Assembly (NCBI GenBank): GCA_017652345.1
Contig: JAGCBE010000205.1
Coordinates: 26,331-90,330, forward strand
DNA: 64,000 bases
Direction: 5' to 3'
Origin: Methanobrevibacter sp.
GTDB lineage: Archaea > Methanobacteriota > Methanobacteria > Methanobacteriales > Methanobacteriaceae
The translations under genes and the position numbers were made by a program. Shown here piece after piece: positions 21,801 through 30,700 of this stretch (position 1 is the first letter of the stretch; each line of letters opens with the position of its first letter). Below the pieces are notes generated by a model. It worked only from the letters and a program-made list of their open reading frames with translations, had not been told where the DNA came from and ran no database searches.

Positions 21801-22740
21801 CATTTCTACGAAGAAAATTATCATATTCTTCAGGCTTCATTTTATTTATAGCATCAGAAGCATGTTCATACATATCATCGTATGTTTGACGAGCTTCTTG
21901 ATAATTTTCCATAGTACGACTTAAAAGAGCAGTAACACCATTTTCAGCCATAACTCCAAGAGTTGCTTTTGTACCACTACTTAATTCTGTTAAATTTCTA
22001 AGTCCAGCATAAGCTTTTTGAGCAGCAGCGGATTTACTTAATCTAGTTGCTCTAGCAGCCCATTTTGCAGAACTAGCTGTTATTCTTCCAAGTTTAGATG
22101 CACCTTGACCAACTTTAGCAAGTTTTCCAAGATAACTAACACCTTTAACAACCCCCGTAGAAGGGATTAATAATGTTAGTGATGACATAACACTTGGAAT
22201 ATTACTTGCCCACCAACCAGCATCAAGTAATCCTCCATTACTAATATCAACACCAGGAGTAGTATAAATAGGAGCTATATCATTATTAAAAGTTTCTTGC
22301 CATTCTTCTAATTTACGACTAACAGGATTAGAATAATCGTGGTCAGAAGCTCCAATAGCTTGACCTATACCATCAATTAAATCAGATATACCTTTTAATG
22401 TACCTATACCAACTTCAGAAACAATAGCTTGCTCCAAGGCGTGCATAAATTTAGAACTAGCAGACTGTGATTCTGCTAGTTGTCTATCAAGACTGCCATT
22501 GGCAGCATCTCTAGGATTCCAATTTAAACCATAATTGCGATATTTTTCTACTTCACTTGATGTAACACTATATTGATTAAATCCAGATTCTTTCGCTAAT
22601 TCAACAGCAGCATTAGGTCTAGTATGTATACTAGGTACTGTTATATAAGGAGGTTCTATGTTATTTTTAGACTTAGGCTTATAATTTGGATTAGGAACTT
22701 GTATTGTTCCACTATTATTTAAAAAACTAAATATATCCAT
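15838..22740 (-). CDS. giant internal virion protein with zincin metalloprotease motif
   Basis: A 2300-residue protein just upstream of the RNA polymerase gene (18 bases apart), in the position of crAss cargo proteins that enter the cell with the DNA. The motif HERLH (residues 2068-2072, within LVHERLHLILH) is a zincin HExxH site; the acidic EEFLVE region about 55 residues later could give the third zinc ligand. A zincin domain has been noted in large crAss virion proteins. Hydrophobic stretches occur near residues 180-205. Long coiled coils fill 480-1000, and a Ser/Thr/Gln/Pro-rich linker lies near 1035-1150. Role inferred: ejection, with proteolysis of a virion partner or host protein. Three motif copies lie in hydrophobic or linker regions. 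Confidence 0.7.
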   Translation of the reverse strand: MDIFSFLNNSGTIQVPNPNYKPKSKNNIEPPYITVPSIHTRPNAAVELAKESGFNQYSVTSSEVEKYRNYGLNWNPRDAANGSLDRQLAESQSASSKFMHALEQAIVSEVGIGTLKGISDLIDGIGQAIGASDHDYSNPVSRKLEEWQETFNNDIAPIYTTPGVDISNGGLLDAGWWASNIPSVMSSLTLLIPSTGVVKGVSYLGKLAKVGQGASKLGRITASSAKWAARATRLSKSAAAQKAYAGLRNLTELSSGTKATLGVMAENGVTALLSRTMENYQEARQTYDDMYEHASDAINKMKPEEYDNFLRRNAYFLEGVDTNNKDEVAKAVAKESADKTFAMDFANIGFDILQLYALRNMTFKGFRNQPSRASIRRKHLNSIKYAGMDDAEIAAKRAEMSFLEKSKDKLGDWFYGGRLAVGAQLSEGVEEAVNYVAQQEGMNLGHVMLGEIEDNTFARRLAEYAKAPGLWESAFWGTLGGIVFQELGSGFNRAQNAIAKYNDRKKYKEDAKTKEKVEKPTWKELWQTPELKRRIGDVEARNGDLQDFLNKLDMIENKSLNPYETDENGQARGISNNEKQMLKEKAYTDMLNKMTLRALDSGNFDLLKEYLSSDEIKQVIINSGAVSASDATRYQQDAIKNMEAIEKQYDANVITLNNLTKKLNTNRKEPIPVEYIQLIARNNIEHQLQIKDWEAQLAAWEIEGNEQQEQFRDKLDPNVNYKSAVRLVFLSNQLGELENQKRKLLADKKFINSVSGQQELDFLNNQIEAIRDMIYNLEPDNAVGNLLFTIQNALAYEKDDTGVARHNWTNADYLTFRTNIIELENTEDAATIERIDKYLAELDPRLAGVGKNDIMRHKLLDDNIRRAYDDNRGLTKISQDLHDTFFRIADLQTAIALERNQIKLTEDEVLNEVSAIHNFLNEARKKAIDDANATLAGLAKTYGSDVVRQALYDRYQNNTVKEDYFGTEGKAISDARTFNDALDILNLDSAANRNLFGYIDELLKLQDAISAAQGENSSTSEETISATQTEQADNTLSEQVESDTKQKEQIKPTIPQSETPLQKQSQTSQNGVITLKENGVEYATLIPNSDIDGSYTLNILNNNPSSLAYLNNEDFYTKDGVSLTEDYIISEKPVVRRNKDGSLTPVRKGLIIKASEDNIAKEEEKQVAQAEAEAASPSSTGGVVQTEIPIAPIPVATNVAATNEYVSNQTQSNADVVSGNAANEIGAEVRDALKKGSAIDWNNLRERMMNKYLPSAEDKADTERLIDTAIRSWKGIYERKISNKSNVVDDALVMNSSITEKTRTNKALLDDFYKAIDKLVEKYIKDVAADKSDGKYYVRVEDLLRYCNNATETQTTAQLLFNNLVEYMNSSDKYIVIDGNLSDAINKANQSARTRINQLSTRNGLYGINFEGFVSTLVGDDLKKVLDVVNNLNLGDKIAFTTTPSGIRFTVNDVMIGSLPIPKIGSKGEHWQYNDGWKTDILDVKGTKVSALKDLFKKWILNPDNNVDIQELNDIVIQAAFDKLEQSDLNNLAKQLLKNKEFLKAKKAGFVSDTAESYILLNGLAKLWGYTRQANGLTKEETTELRELSVDKWFDDEVAPSFDMAEALAAKDNGEVIVGKISEGELIRIDDEKDAIPVFDAIGEKHKGQIKIAAAEKIGKLSVAGKGINGQISLDYIGIAGGIGYGNSIVVIPSRSGNHGYVHAFPQPISSSQFTPKIKEIVAAVFAEIDRIGEEGTVDEIYDNLEKFITYLLNKPRNANTPLFRVLGEGISIYRDRATGEKLGFSIVYKKRNKDGSVVKHIVTITNKGRKDGKIYKRSGLTAFVDGTHISDNTKESINALEDFIKKRAVFNIGFNFINSDNNTSLQFNSLAYRDKDTGEFIIEIPNQGKFTFDSFNSFVIDNNLISLTTRPAPDGTNYRKGASVGNQAANQVLKVKLKVDTSTLVEEGNNEPPSATQTTVAKVLDILANSKNSTTTGRRIAKLILGNKVKNLKINNKILDLFPQNLIFVDENIGYNAITNIRNKAIPLGNGSSIIIQPGQVVVGREWFNLLNGTIAQREEAVRKLVHERLHLILHSNGNEKYIEQIRDIFNEFVAKSTNENLNKYKFNDTAEQEARYRTDGKLNEEGFEEFLVETLTSKELAEELNSIQVEEIVDNKPIKKSLLQKIMERLANIFGWNIKEGSLYEKEFNVLRNFFEETKTGEDITTGTQTATQLEFNFDEPVTEKKIEQEEEIKETPTEEKKENRRRRSNFSKLYSSIQESQSNTFANTSSFINKLPFNQQAEVIDKLDKGEIQTSCR
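19196..19212 (+). repeat. CCCCCGTA motif, copy 4
   Basis: CCCCCCGTAGAGGAAGG in a low-complexity linker of the zincin protein (SPSSTGG). It faces copy 5, about 100 bases away, as an inverted pair. Confidence 0.7.
19295..19310 (-). repeat. CCCCCGTA motif, copy 5
   Basis: CCTTTCCTTACGGGGG, inverted partner of copy 4, encoding LTPVRKG. Confidence 0.7.
19594..19611. repeat. dispersed 18-base repeat, copy B
   Basis: Identical to 2147-2164. Here it is inside the coding linker of the zincin protein (encoding TKQKEQ). Confidence 0.45.
22152..22165 (+). repeat. CCCCCGTA motif, copy 6
   Basis: CCCCCGTAGAAGGG in the hydrophobic N-terminal region of the zincin protein, encoding IPSTGV. Confidence 0.7.
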
Positions 22741-22743
22741 AGT

Positions 22744-24582
22744 TTATTTATAATAAATTAAATCACTCATTATTTTATCATACATTGAATATATATCCTT
22801 CAGTATTATATTTGTTTGCCAATCTACAACACTTGTATCTATATTTTTATTAAATATATCAAATATTGTAAAATTATTACCATTTATAGCAAAATTATCA
22901 CCTGTATTATCAGTTTGTATAACTTGTCCGTTATATAAATCTGCCGCAATAGCTAATGATGAATATTTAGCTTGTCGTTCATAAGCATCAAGATTTATAA
23001 GTTGTCCGTTGTTATTAGTATATTTAAGTTTCATTCCTCTACTTAAATCTCTCATCGCCATATCACGATTTATGTCCCTAATTGCTTCAGTTTTAGTTAT
23101 TAATTCGCCATTACGAGAAAATCCATCAACAACAGGTTTTAATATAGTACCGTCTTGACATTTATATTCATAGCCCCAATCATTCATACTATTAGCTTCT
23201 TGTGTAGCTCTAGACGAAGTATCTTTATTAATTCTTTCTTGGAGAACATCTGTAAGACCTTTTAATCCAGTAATAAAAAATTGTTGTCGCTCTTGTATTA
23301 AATCACCGTCTTTATCATATTTTGCATTAACTCCAACAAGAAGACCAATTTTTCCATTAGAAACCATAGTATTAAGTGTCATGTCACTCGGTTTAGCTCC
23401 ACTAAGAATATTTGCTGCTACATTTCTATCAGCATTATCTAAAGGAATCAGTAATTCATCTCCTTCTTTATTATTTATATTGCTATAAATTTCACAATTT
23501 GCAGAATTAAAATTTTTAATAGCATTAAATATTTCTGGAGCAGCAAACATAGCTTTAGTATTATACTCTTCTTCAGGTAAACCTTGAGCATTAAGTTCGT
23601 CTAAAAATGGACTAACTCCCGCAATAACAGTAGAAGAATAATTACGTTCATCTACATTTACTTTTTTAAAAGCAGCATCTTTGGCATCTTTAGCGTTATT
23701 TATTATATCTTTAAATCCGCTAAAACTTGTAATATATTCTTTATCTGCACGCCTATTTCCATTTTCATCATATGGTACAACAGAAGGTTGATAATTATGT
23801 CCAGCAAGAACCCCTAGTGTAAACAAACTTCTAGCCGCAGGAGTACGACCATATTCTCTATTTACACCTTCATAAAAATCAGGAACAGCATACATTATTT
23901 TATTTGCAAGAGGATGATTTTTATCAAATTTAATTTCAGTATTTCCGTCTTGTTCTATAACTTGTATACCAGAATTTCTAAGTTCTTCTTTTGAAATACC
24001 AAGATTTTCATAAAATACTTCAACATTCCATGGATTATCTCTAGCTATAAAATCTACACCAAGAAATCTTCTTTCTTTTGGTTTAAATACAATTCCTATG
24101 GTATTTACTTTTTTAAGATTATCATTCCTATAACTATCTGATGTATTGTTTCCCTCGTGATAGCTACCAATATAATCTTTTAAATCTATAAGTTCTTTAG
24201 CATACCTATTATAATTTCCAGCAGATATATCAAATGTATTAAGTTTTTCAAGACCTCCATCTTCAAAAACTGTACTTGCTAATTCAACTTGAGCTAAATC
24301 ATCCTTATTTGTTATTCTACTGTAAATGGCAGAAAGTTGTCTACCTGTACGACGTAAGGTTTCAATATTACTTCTAAAAGCATCTTGCTTACTTATATCT
24401 GTTGGAATAAACTTTTCTGCATAATCTGCAGCTTCATCATATCTACGATGAGCTATTAAATCTTTATATTTAGCAGCATCAAAAGCATATTGCTGGTAAC
24501 TAGGATTAGTACCAGCAATATAGGTATTTCTATCTTTTGAATTAGCATCAAAATATTCGTAACTATCAAATTGTATTCTCAT
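22744..24582 (-). CDS. internal virion (cargo) protein, putative
   Basis: A 612-residue soluble-looking protein of unknown fold, three bases upstream of the zincin gene. It has no signal peptide and no clear membrane segment. The N-terminus is rich in Tyr and Asp (FDSYEYFDAN), a helical part follows (about 45-130), and the remainder is mixed alpha/beta. Position is the main evidence: it lies in a set of five rising-size genes between the tail barrel and the RNA polymerase, where crAss phages encode proteins stored in the virion. I do not recognise a domain and no enzymatic motif stands out. Confidence 0.5.
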   Translation of the reverse strand: MRIQFDSYEYFDANSKDRNTYIAGTNPSYQQYAFDAAKYKDLIAHRRYDEAADYAEKFIPTDISKQDAFRSNIETLRRTGRQLSAIYSRITNKDDLAQVELASTVFEDGGLEKLNTFDISAGNYNRYAKELIDLKDYIGSYHEGNNTSDSYRNDNLKKVNTIGIVFKPKERRFLGVDFIARDNPWNVEVFYENLGISKEELRNSGIQVIEQDGNTEIKFDKNHPLANKIMYAVPDFYEGVNREYGRTPAARSLFTLGVLAGHNYQPSVVPYDENGNRRADKEYITSFSGFKDIINNAKDAKDAAFKKVNVDERNYSSTVIAGVSPFLDELNAQGLPEEEYNTKAMFAAPEIFNAIKNFNSANCEIYSNINNKEGDELLIPLDNADRNVAANILSGAKPSDMTLNTMVSNGKIGLLVGVNAKYDKDGDLIQERQQFFITGLKGLTDVLQERINKDTSSRATQEANSMNDWGYEYKCQDGTILKPVVDGFSRNGELITKTEAIRDINRDMAMRDLSRGMKLKYTNNNGQLINLDAYERQAKYSSLAIAADLYNGQVIQTDNTGDNFAINGNNFTIFDIFNKNIDTSVVDWQTNIILKDIYSMYDKIMSDLIYYK

Positions 24583-24594
24583 AATAATATAATT

Positions 24595-25860
24595 TTATTT
24601 AATACCTGAAACTTGTAAAGCTTTTAAAATACCATCACTAGCCGCAACATTTTCACTTTCTATTTCTTCTGCATTAGTTTTTTGTTGAGTCATAGGAGCT
24701 TCAAACATTTGAGTTCTTGAATTGTAGACAGCACCAGGAAAATAAGTAGAAGAACTTCCATAGGTACCACCAGTATTTCGATTATTTGTACTACTTAAAG
24801 AATATGAACTAGTATTACCACTAGATGTATTTCGCCAATCATAAGCAAGATTTTGTGCAAAAAGATTATCTGTTATAACTTTTGCAAAATAATCATCATA
24901 GGTTGTTTCTGAACCATTCTTAAATAAAAGGTCTTTACGTTTTTCTAATTGTTGTCCAAGTCGCTTAGTTTCTTCACTATAAGGGTCTGCATTATAAGCT
25001 TCTTCGTATTGTTTTACAAAATCATTAAATTTGTCTAAAGCTACCGCATATTCTTGTTCAATTTGTTCTATACCACCAGGTGTAAGAGCAATTATTTCTT
25101 GCATATTGGCAATAAGATCATCCTTAGATATTTTTTCAAAAGAAGTAGACCTATGACCTGATTTATTAATAGCTTCCCCAGGTTTATAAGTTTCACCGCC
25201 TCTAGTTAAAACTCCAGTTGTATTATTATGAACTGTTGTTGAACCGTCTGTAGATGTACTACCTTTTTGAGGTTTAATCATATTTACTGCAGCAACAGCA
25301 AGACCAGGAATATTTAATTGACTATACAAATTAGTAAATTTCTGTTCATAACCGCTTACAACATTTCCTGCTGCATCATATTTATCTTCATAATTATATT
25401 CATTTTGTTTAAGCCACCAATTAAAAGCATCTTGTGATACTTCTTTTCTTGCTACTCTATCTTTTTGTTTTTTAATTTCTTCTTGATATTTAGCGTTTGC
25501 TTCAATTCTTCCAATAATTCTACTATCAGAAGCTACATCTCCAGCTAGTTTTGTAGCTTTTCTTATAGCTGAACCAAAATTACCTGCATCAATATCTCCT
25601 TGAATTTGATTTTTAATATCTTGTTTATATCCTGCAAACCATTCTCTTTCAGCAGGATTAAGTTGACTTTCAACTTTAGCTAAAGCAACATCAACCGCTG
25701 TTTGCTGTTCAGCAGCTCTATTCATTCTAGCTTCAATTTTATCAAGAGATTGTGCAATAGGTGTTACATCTAAAGGTTTAAAATTCATAGAAAACCCTTG
25801 ATAAACTCCAGGAGCATAATTTACTGGAATTTGTGCAAGATTATATTGTTTACTAGGCAT
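24595..25860 (-). CDS. internal virion protein, coiled-coil, putative
   Basis: A 421-residue helical protein. Residues 30-150 are a charged, Ala/Glu/Lys-rich coiled coil (SLDKIEARMNRAAEQQ and onward). A Ser/Thr/Gly-rich flexible region around 345-390 (SSTNNRNTGGTYGSSS) precedes a short C-terminal helix. The N-terminal PSKQYNLAQIPVNYAPGVYQG is extended and could be an anchor. It is co-transcribed with neighbours at 12-18 base spacing. The most likely role is a cargo or scaffold component of the ejection proteins. This is inferred from its place between two other candidates and from composition, not from homology. Confidence 0.45.
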   Translation of the reverse strand: MPSKQYNLAQIPVNYAPGVYQGFSMNFKPLDVTPIAQSLDKIEARMNRAAEQQTAVDVALAKVESQLNPAEREWFAGYKQDIKNQIQGDIDAGNFGSAIRKATKLAGDVASDSRIIGRIEANAKYQEEIKKQKDRVARKEVSQDAFNWWLKQNEYNYEDKYDAAGNVVSGYEQKFTNLYSQLNIPGLAVAAVNMIKPQKGSTSTDGSTTVHNNTTGVLTRGGETYKPGEAINKSGHRSTSFEKISKDDLIANMQEIIALTPGGIEQIEQEYAVALDKFNDFVKQYEEAYNADPYSEETKRLGQQLEKRKDLLFKNGSETTYDDYFAKVITDNLFAQNLAYDWRNTSSGNTSSYSLSSTNNRNTGGTYGSSSTYFPGAVYNSRTQMFEAPMTQQKTNAEEIESENVAASDGILKALQVSGIK

Positions 25861-25878
25861 ATTTGTAACAATTAAATA

Positions 25879-27786
25879 TTAATAAACGTTTATTTGTTTT
25901 AGATTAAAACGTCTAGCAGAACCACCATTTTTAGATTTAGTTCTACCAAATAATCTAAAATTAAACTTATCTAAAACATCAGAATCTGCACCTAATGCAG
26001 CACCATATAAATTAGTCATAGTGCCAATACTGCTTTGTAAAGCATTATTCCAAGTATTAGCAATATTACTAGCCATAGAAGCTCTAGAATTAGCATTTGC
26101 TTGTAATGTACTAGCTTGAACACCAGTTTTATTTAGTAAAGCACTAGTTTCTGCATCAGCAGCTCCCATTATATTTTCATTAACTATATCATTATTATAT
26201 CTAGCAAGATTAAGTCTAGCTTCACTTCTTGCTTGTCTACTTCTTTGTGCTAATTCAGCATTTTGTGCAGACATTTGATTAAGCATTTGAGCATTAGATT
26301 GTTTAATCTGTTCAGACTCATTAGCTAATTGTTGGTATATATTACTTCTTAAAGCATTATATTTATCAGCGATTTTATCTCTTAAAATATTACGTTTAGC
26401 AGAACTTAAAGTACCTCTTGTAGCTAAATTTAATTCATTTCGTTCTTGTCTATTTAAACCTTCTAATTCTGCATTTTTATTAACTCTTGCTGTTCTAATA
26501 ACCGCTACAGCTGGATCATAACGATAATCATCATCTGATATTATAGATTCATCAATACCTTTTCTATTCCTCCAAGCAGCAGCCATTTGAGAACCAGCAG
26601 TATCATAAGCTTGTCCTAAAATATCAGCAGCTTCATTATTAGCACTAGTAATCCACTTATTTCCGAGAATATTAGCTACAGTTCCTCCAATAGCTCCTAA
26701 AGTATTAGCACCTAAACTAGTCCAACCTAATTGTTTAATTCCTTTTCCATCGATAGCTTTAGTTCTTTTTATACTACAACCTCGTCTAGCTTTCATAACA
26801 TTAGTTCTAGACAAATCTGTAGAATTAAATTGTCCATTTAATATATTATAACCACCATTTACTATATCTTCATTATTTGGCATACCTAAAAGTTTAGTTC
26901 TTTGTTGAACTGTATCTGTAGTTATACCAGGTTGTTGGTCATAAATATTTCCTCCGTATGCTGCAATAAAAACTTTATTAGAATTATTACCATTTTTTAA
27001 TGATTCTTGAACATTAAAAGCTTTAACTGGATGCATACCTCTCATAACAGCATTTGTAGGATTAAAACCTTTAATAGAATGTTTAGAAATAAAAAGTGCG
27101 TCATCAGGTGTAACTAATACTAGCTCCCCCGTAGAAGAACGTTGATTACCTTCGCCTTCAACTGTTCCACCATTAGCAAACTTAAAACCTACACCAGACT
27201 TATATTTACCACCTCTAGTTTTATGATAATGTTCATGGTCGTTTCCTACAATTTCATATAAATCATAACCTTCAGGAGTTGTAGCAATAGGAATAACTCC
27301 GCCACCGTCAGTAACAATAAAAGGCATATTATTCCCTTCTACGGGGGAGCTTTTAGCACTTCTAAGTTTACGTCTTACACTACCACCATGTTTAACTATT
27401 AGTTTAGCAGCTTCTCTTCTAGTTTCAGTATTTTGTCGACCTTGTTCCATAGCCATATTTAAATTCATATCTCTAAGAACATTTGTTTGGTCTTCAAAAT
27501 TTTCTTTATTAGCTTCAATTATTTTCTGTTGAAGAGCGTTATTATTTTCATTTTGCTGAGCCATAGCTCTAGTTTGAGCTTGAGCTTGTCTATCTATAGC
27601 ATCAGCTTGAAGTCTTGCATTTTGTGTAGTAGTTCTAGCATTTTGTTTTGCTTGCTGAACATTAAGAATTGTATTTGCAGTATCATTTGCTGTCTGCAAT
27701 GCAATAGCAGCAGCCATTAAAGCACCATCTGCACCAAGAAGAGCTTTCGGTCTTTGACTTCTAAGTTTACGTTTAATTATTGCCAT
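25879..27786 (-). CDS. internal virion protein with repeated basic GGS-RRKL motifs
   Basis: A 635-residue protein that starts inside the end of the muzzle-like gene (14-base overlap). Residues 20-110 are an Ala/Gln/Asn-rich helix with one hydrophobic turn (ALMAAAIALQ). A beta-rich middle (about 150-300) contains FIVTDGGGVIPIATTPEGY and the His cluster NDHEHYH. A second long Ala/Asn/Gln-rich helical part covers 380-610. A basic motif recurs: KRKLRS (5-10), GGSVRRKLRS (134-143), a looser ARRGCSIKR (about 330), and GGSARRFNLK near the C-terminus. A similar GGSLRRSLKS is in the 288-residue protein next to the portal. Probably packaged; its role could be DNA contact or cargo targeting. Confidence 0.5.
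   Translation of the reverse strand: MAIIKRKLRSQRPKALLGADGALMAAAIALQTANDTANTILNVQQAKQNARTTTQNARLQADAIDRQAQAQTRAMAQQNENNNALQQKIIEANKENFEDQTNVLRDMNLNMAMEQGRQNTETRREAAKLIVKHGGSVRRKLRSAKSSPVEGNNMPFIVTDGGGVIPIATTPEGYDLYEIVGNDHEHYHKTRGGKYKSGVGFKFANGGTVEGEGNQRSSTGELVLVTPDDALFISKHSIKGFNPTNAVMRGMHPVKAFNVQESLKNGNNSNKVFIAAYGGNIYDQQPGITTDTVQQRTKLLGMPNNEDIVNGGYNILNGQFNSTDLSRTNVMKARRGCSIKRTKAIDGKGIKQLGWTSLGANTLGAIGGTVANILGNKWITSANNEAADILGQAYDTAGSQMAAAWRNRKGIDESIISDDDYRYDPAVAVIRTARVNKNAELEGLNRQERNELNLATRGTLSSAKRNILRDKIADKYNALRSNIYQQLANESEQIKQSNAQMLNQMSAQNAELAQRSRQARSEARLNLARYNNDIVNENIMGAADAETSALLNKTGVQASTLQANANSRASMASNIANTWNNALQSSIGTMTNLYGAALGADSDVLDKFNFRLFGRTKSKNGGSARRFNLKQINVY
27126..27140 (+). repeat. 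CCCCCGTA motif, copy 7
   Basis: CCCCCGTAGAAGAAC in the 635-residue gene (encoding SSTGE). It faces copy 8 as an inverted pair about 220 bases apart. Confidence 0.7.
27344..27358 (-). repeat. CCCCCGTA motif, copy 8
   Basis: CCCTTCTACGGGGGA, inverted partner of copy 7. It encodes SSPVEGN right after the basic GGSVRRKLRS motif. Confidence 0.7.
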
Positions 27787-30700
27787 AATTATTATTTATA
27801 TTAATTGTCAAATTTTCAAATTTAAAGTTTACATCAACATCAAAAATAAATCTAAATACAAAGTATTTACCATATATAAGACTATTATTATCTGACCTAC
27901 CAAAATTTCTATTTGCTTCAGCCATACTTATATCTTTATTATTAAGTATGTTTCTGAAGTAATTAAAACTCCATTTTCCAAGATTGTATCTAGGATATTT
28001 ATAAGAAGTAGAAATAGCAGTTGTTTCATCACGACTTGTATTCTTAGGAGATATATCATCTTGTTTAACATCTGTCCAATTATTATCAATAAGTCTTTTA
28101 TAAAAAGGATAATCATTAGAAGATTTAATAATTTCTAATAATTCAGAAGCACAAGTATCAGTATATATCATAAGTTGTGTACCAGGATATGTTCTGTCAA
28201 GGGCTTCTTCTGCTAAGAATAAATAGCCGTTGTTATTAGGAACAATATGTAAACTATCTATTTCACTGCAAATCCAACTAATAGAATCAAGAGTTTTAAT
28301 AAATTCATAATCATTATTATAAATAATATCTATTACTGCACAAGGTTTAGTAGGTTTAGTATTAATTTTAAATGTAGGATAAATATTATCTACTGTAAGC
28401 AAATCTCCATATCCTGCATAATTATTGTTTTCACCTTCTATAAGTTTATATAGTTTTCGTTTATCATTTATAATTTGTGTAAAATATGTATTGGTTTTTG
28501 TGTTAAATGTTTTTTCAAAACTAAAATCGTGGAGACTTACAAACGATTTAGCTTTAATATTATAACTTAAAATAACTTTAGGATAATTATATCCAATAAT
28601 AACATTATCTTCAATAATTGCTTGTTTATAAGTTATTTGAATAAAAAATCTATCATTATAATAATCTTCACAGAAATTAATAGTTTCTATTGGAAAATAT
28701 TTAAGAAGTTTATTAATTGGGTCAGATATTGGAGCCATTTGACCTTCACCGGTATAGGCATAAATAACATTAACATCTGCATCCCAAAACATATAACCAA
28801 ATTGAGATAATAAAGAATGATGTTTATTTTTTAATCCTGCAAAACCATATTTAGAACCAACAACTTCTTGAACACCAGTATCAAAAATATCACTTTCTAC
28901 TGTTTGTACATTTGTATCAGCAGAACTTAATGCAACTTTACCTGTAAACTTGTAAATACTATCTTGTGTGTGAACTAAAACAGCATCACCAACACTTATA
29001 AGATTTGTTATTATACCTTTATCAGTAGGAATGTTATAAGTAACTTCTGCTAAAAATTTATATACAAAAGTTTTTTCTTCATCACCTTCGAGTTCAGAAG
29101 CTCTTAATGTATTATTATATACTACAATGCTTTCTTTATCGTATACACTATAATATCTTCTAGTATAATTTTTAAACATAGAAGGGAATGTATATAAATC
29201 AGAAAGAGTTAAAGAATCAAAACAGGAAGTAAGTTGACGACCAGCTTCAGAAACAACTTTTTGATTATTCTCATCTGTAACATATACAGGATCTCCTGTT
29301 TCAGAATCATAATAATTTATTTCATATTCTGTATATCTTCTTACAAGTCTCTTAATATCATTAGTTAATTCAAGAAAATTAAGATTAAAATTAGAATAAA
29401 TTTTTATTGTATCATTATGTCTGTATGGCATTTTGCTTTCTATTTCAGACAAAGTTATAGTATAATTATTAGAATTTATTTGCGCTTTATCTTTGTCATA
29501 ATAGTCAGTAGAGCTAATGAATGTACTATATTCATCTTCAACTTTTTTAGAAATAGTACAAATATAATCCTGTAAATTAGCAAAATAATCTATAATTTCT
29601 AATTTATTATTTTGTATAGAATCTGCAATTTTAAAATATTTAGTACATTTAATTAATTCAAGATTATCTGTATTAGCTTGAGTAGGAAGAATTATATACC
29701 ATTTATAACTATCTGGTATGTCACCACCTTCAGAAGTATCTTTTACTACTACTTTACCAGAAGCTCCAAATAAAGTAACAAGCTGATCTTCAACTTGTCC
29801 GCTATCTACATAAAGTCCATTAAGTTTTGTTGTGATATTAGATGGACTGATTTTATTATAGTCACTATTGGTTAATTTATAAATAGGAATATTATAAACA
29901 AGAGGTACTTGTAATGTATCAACGTCAATGGCATCAAAAGCTAATGCTGTAGCAGGATTTGTTACACCATCAGTTTTTTTATAATCCATATCTATGTTCT
30001 TAGGATTAATAAGTTCTACAACTTTATTTTCAACTTTTGCTATACTAAAGAAATAATAAGAATATCCGTATCGTTTTAATTTATTTTTATAATTAGTATA
30101 ATTAGTGTAATCACTATTACCACTATTATATACAAACTTGGGTAATAACTTATAATGGTCTTTCGCAAAACTGTCATATCTTTGAGTATAAGAATTACCA
30201 TTATTAATTATATAACCATTTGTAATTTCTCCAGTATCTTTTACAAAATGTATATAAAAATTATAAGACTGAAAGGGTATCAATGTCTTTACATTAGTTG
30301 TTTCAAAATTACTCCCTCTTACAATTTTACCATTTATAAGATTATATCTATATGTTTTATATAAATATCTTCTTGTAATATTTATCTTATATTTTCTAGG
30401 AGATTCACTATATCCAGTAACTCCTGTTATCTTAAATTCAGTAAAATATTCTCTAAAATATAAAGCTTTTTCTGTTTTTTCTATAGTATCTTCTGTAGTG
30501 TCATCAATATAGCCATTATATTTCACTATAGGACTACTTGGATTATTTACATCAAAACCTTGTATTACACCACCAAACTGTTCTCTAGCTAAAGTCTGTC
30601 TATCATCAATATTTTTAAATATATAAGTAGCCTTTGGAGTTAAATCATTTGAAATCAAAATAGAAGTAGGATGTGTATCTGAATAAATACTATAAATATC

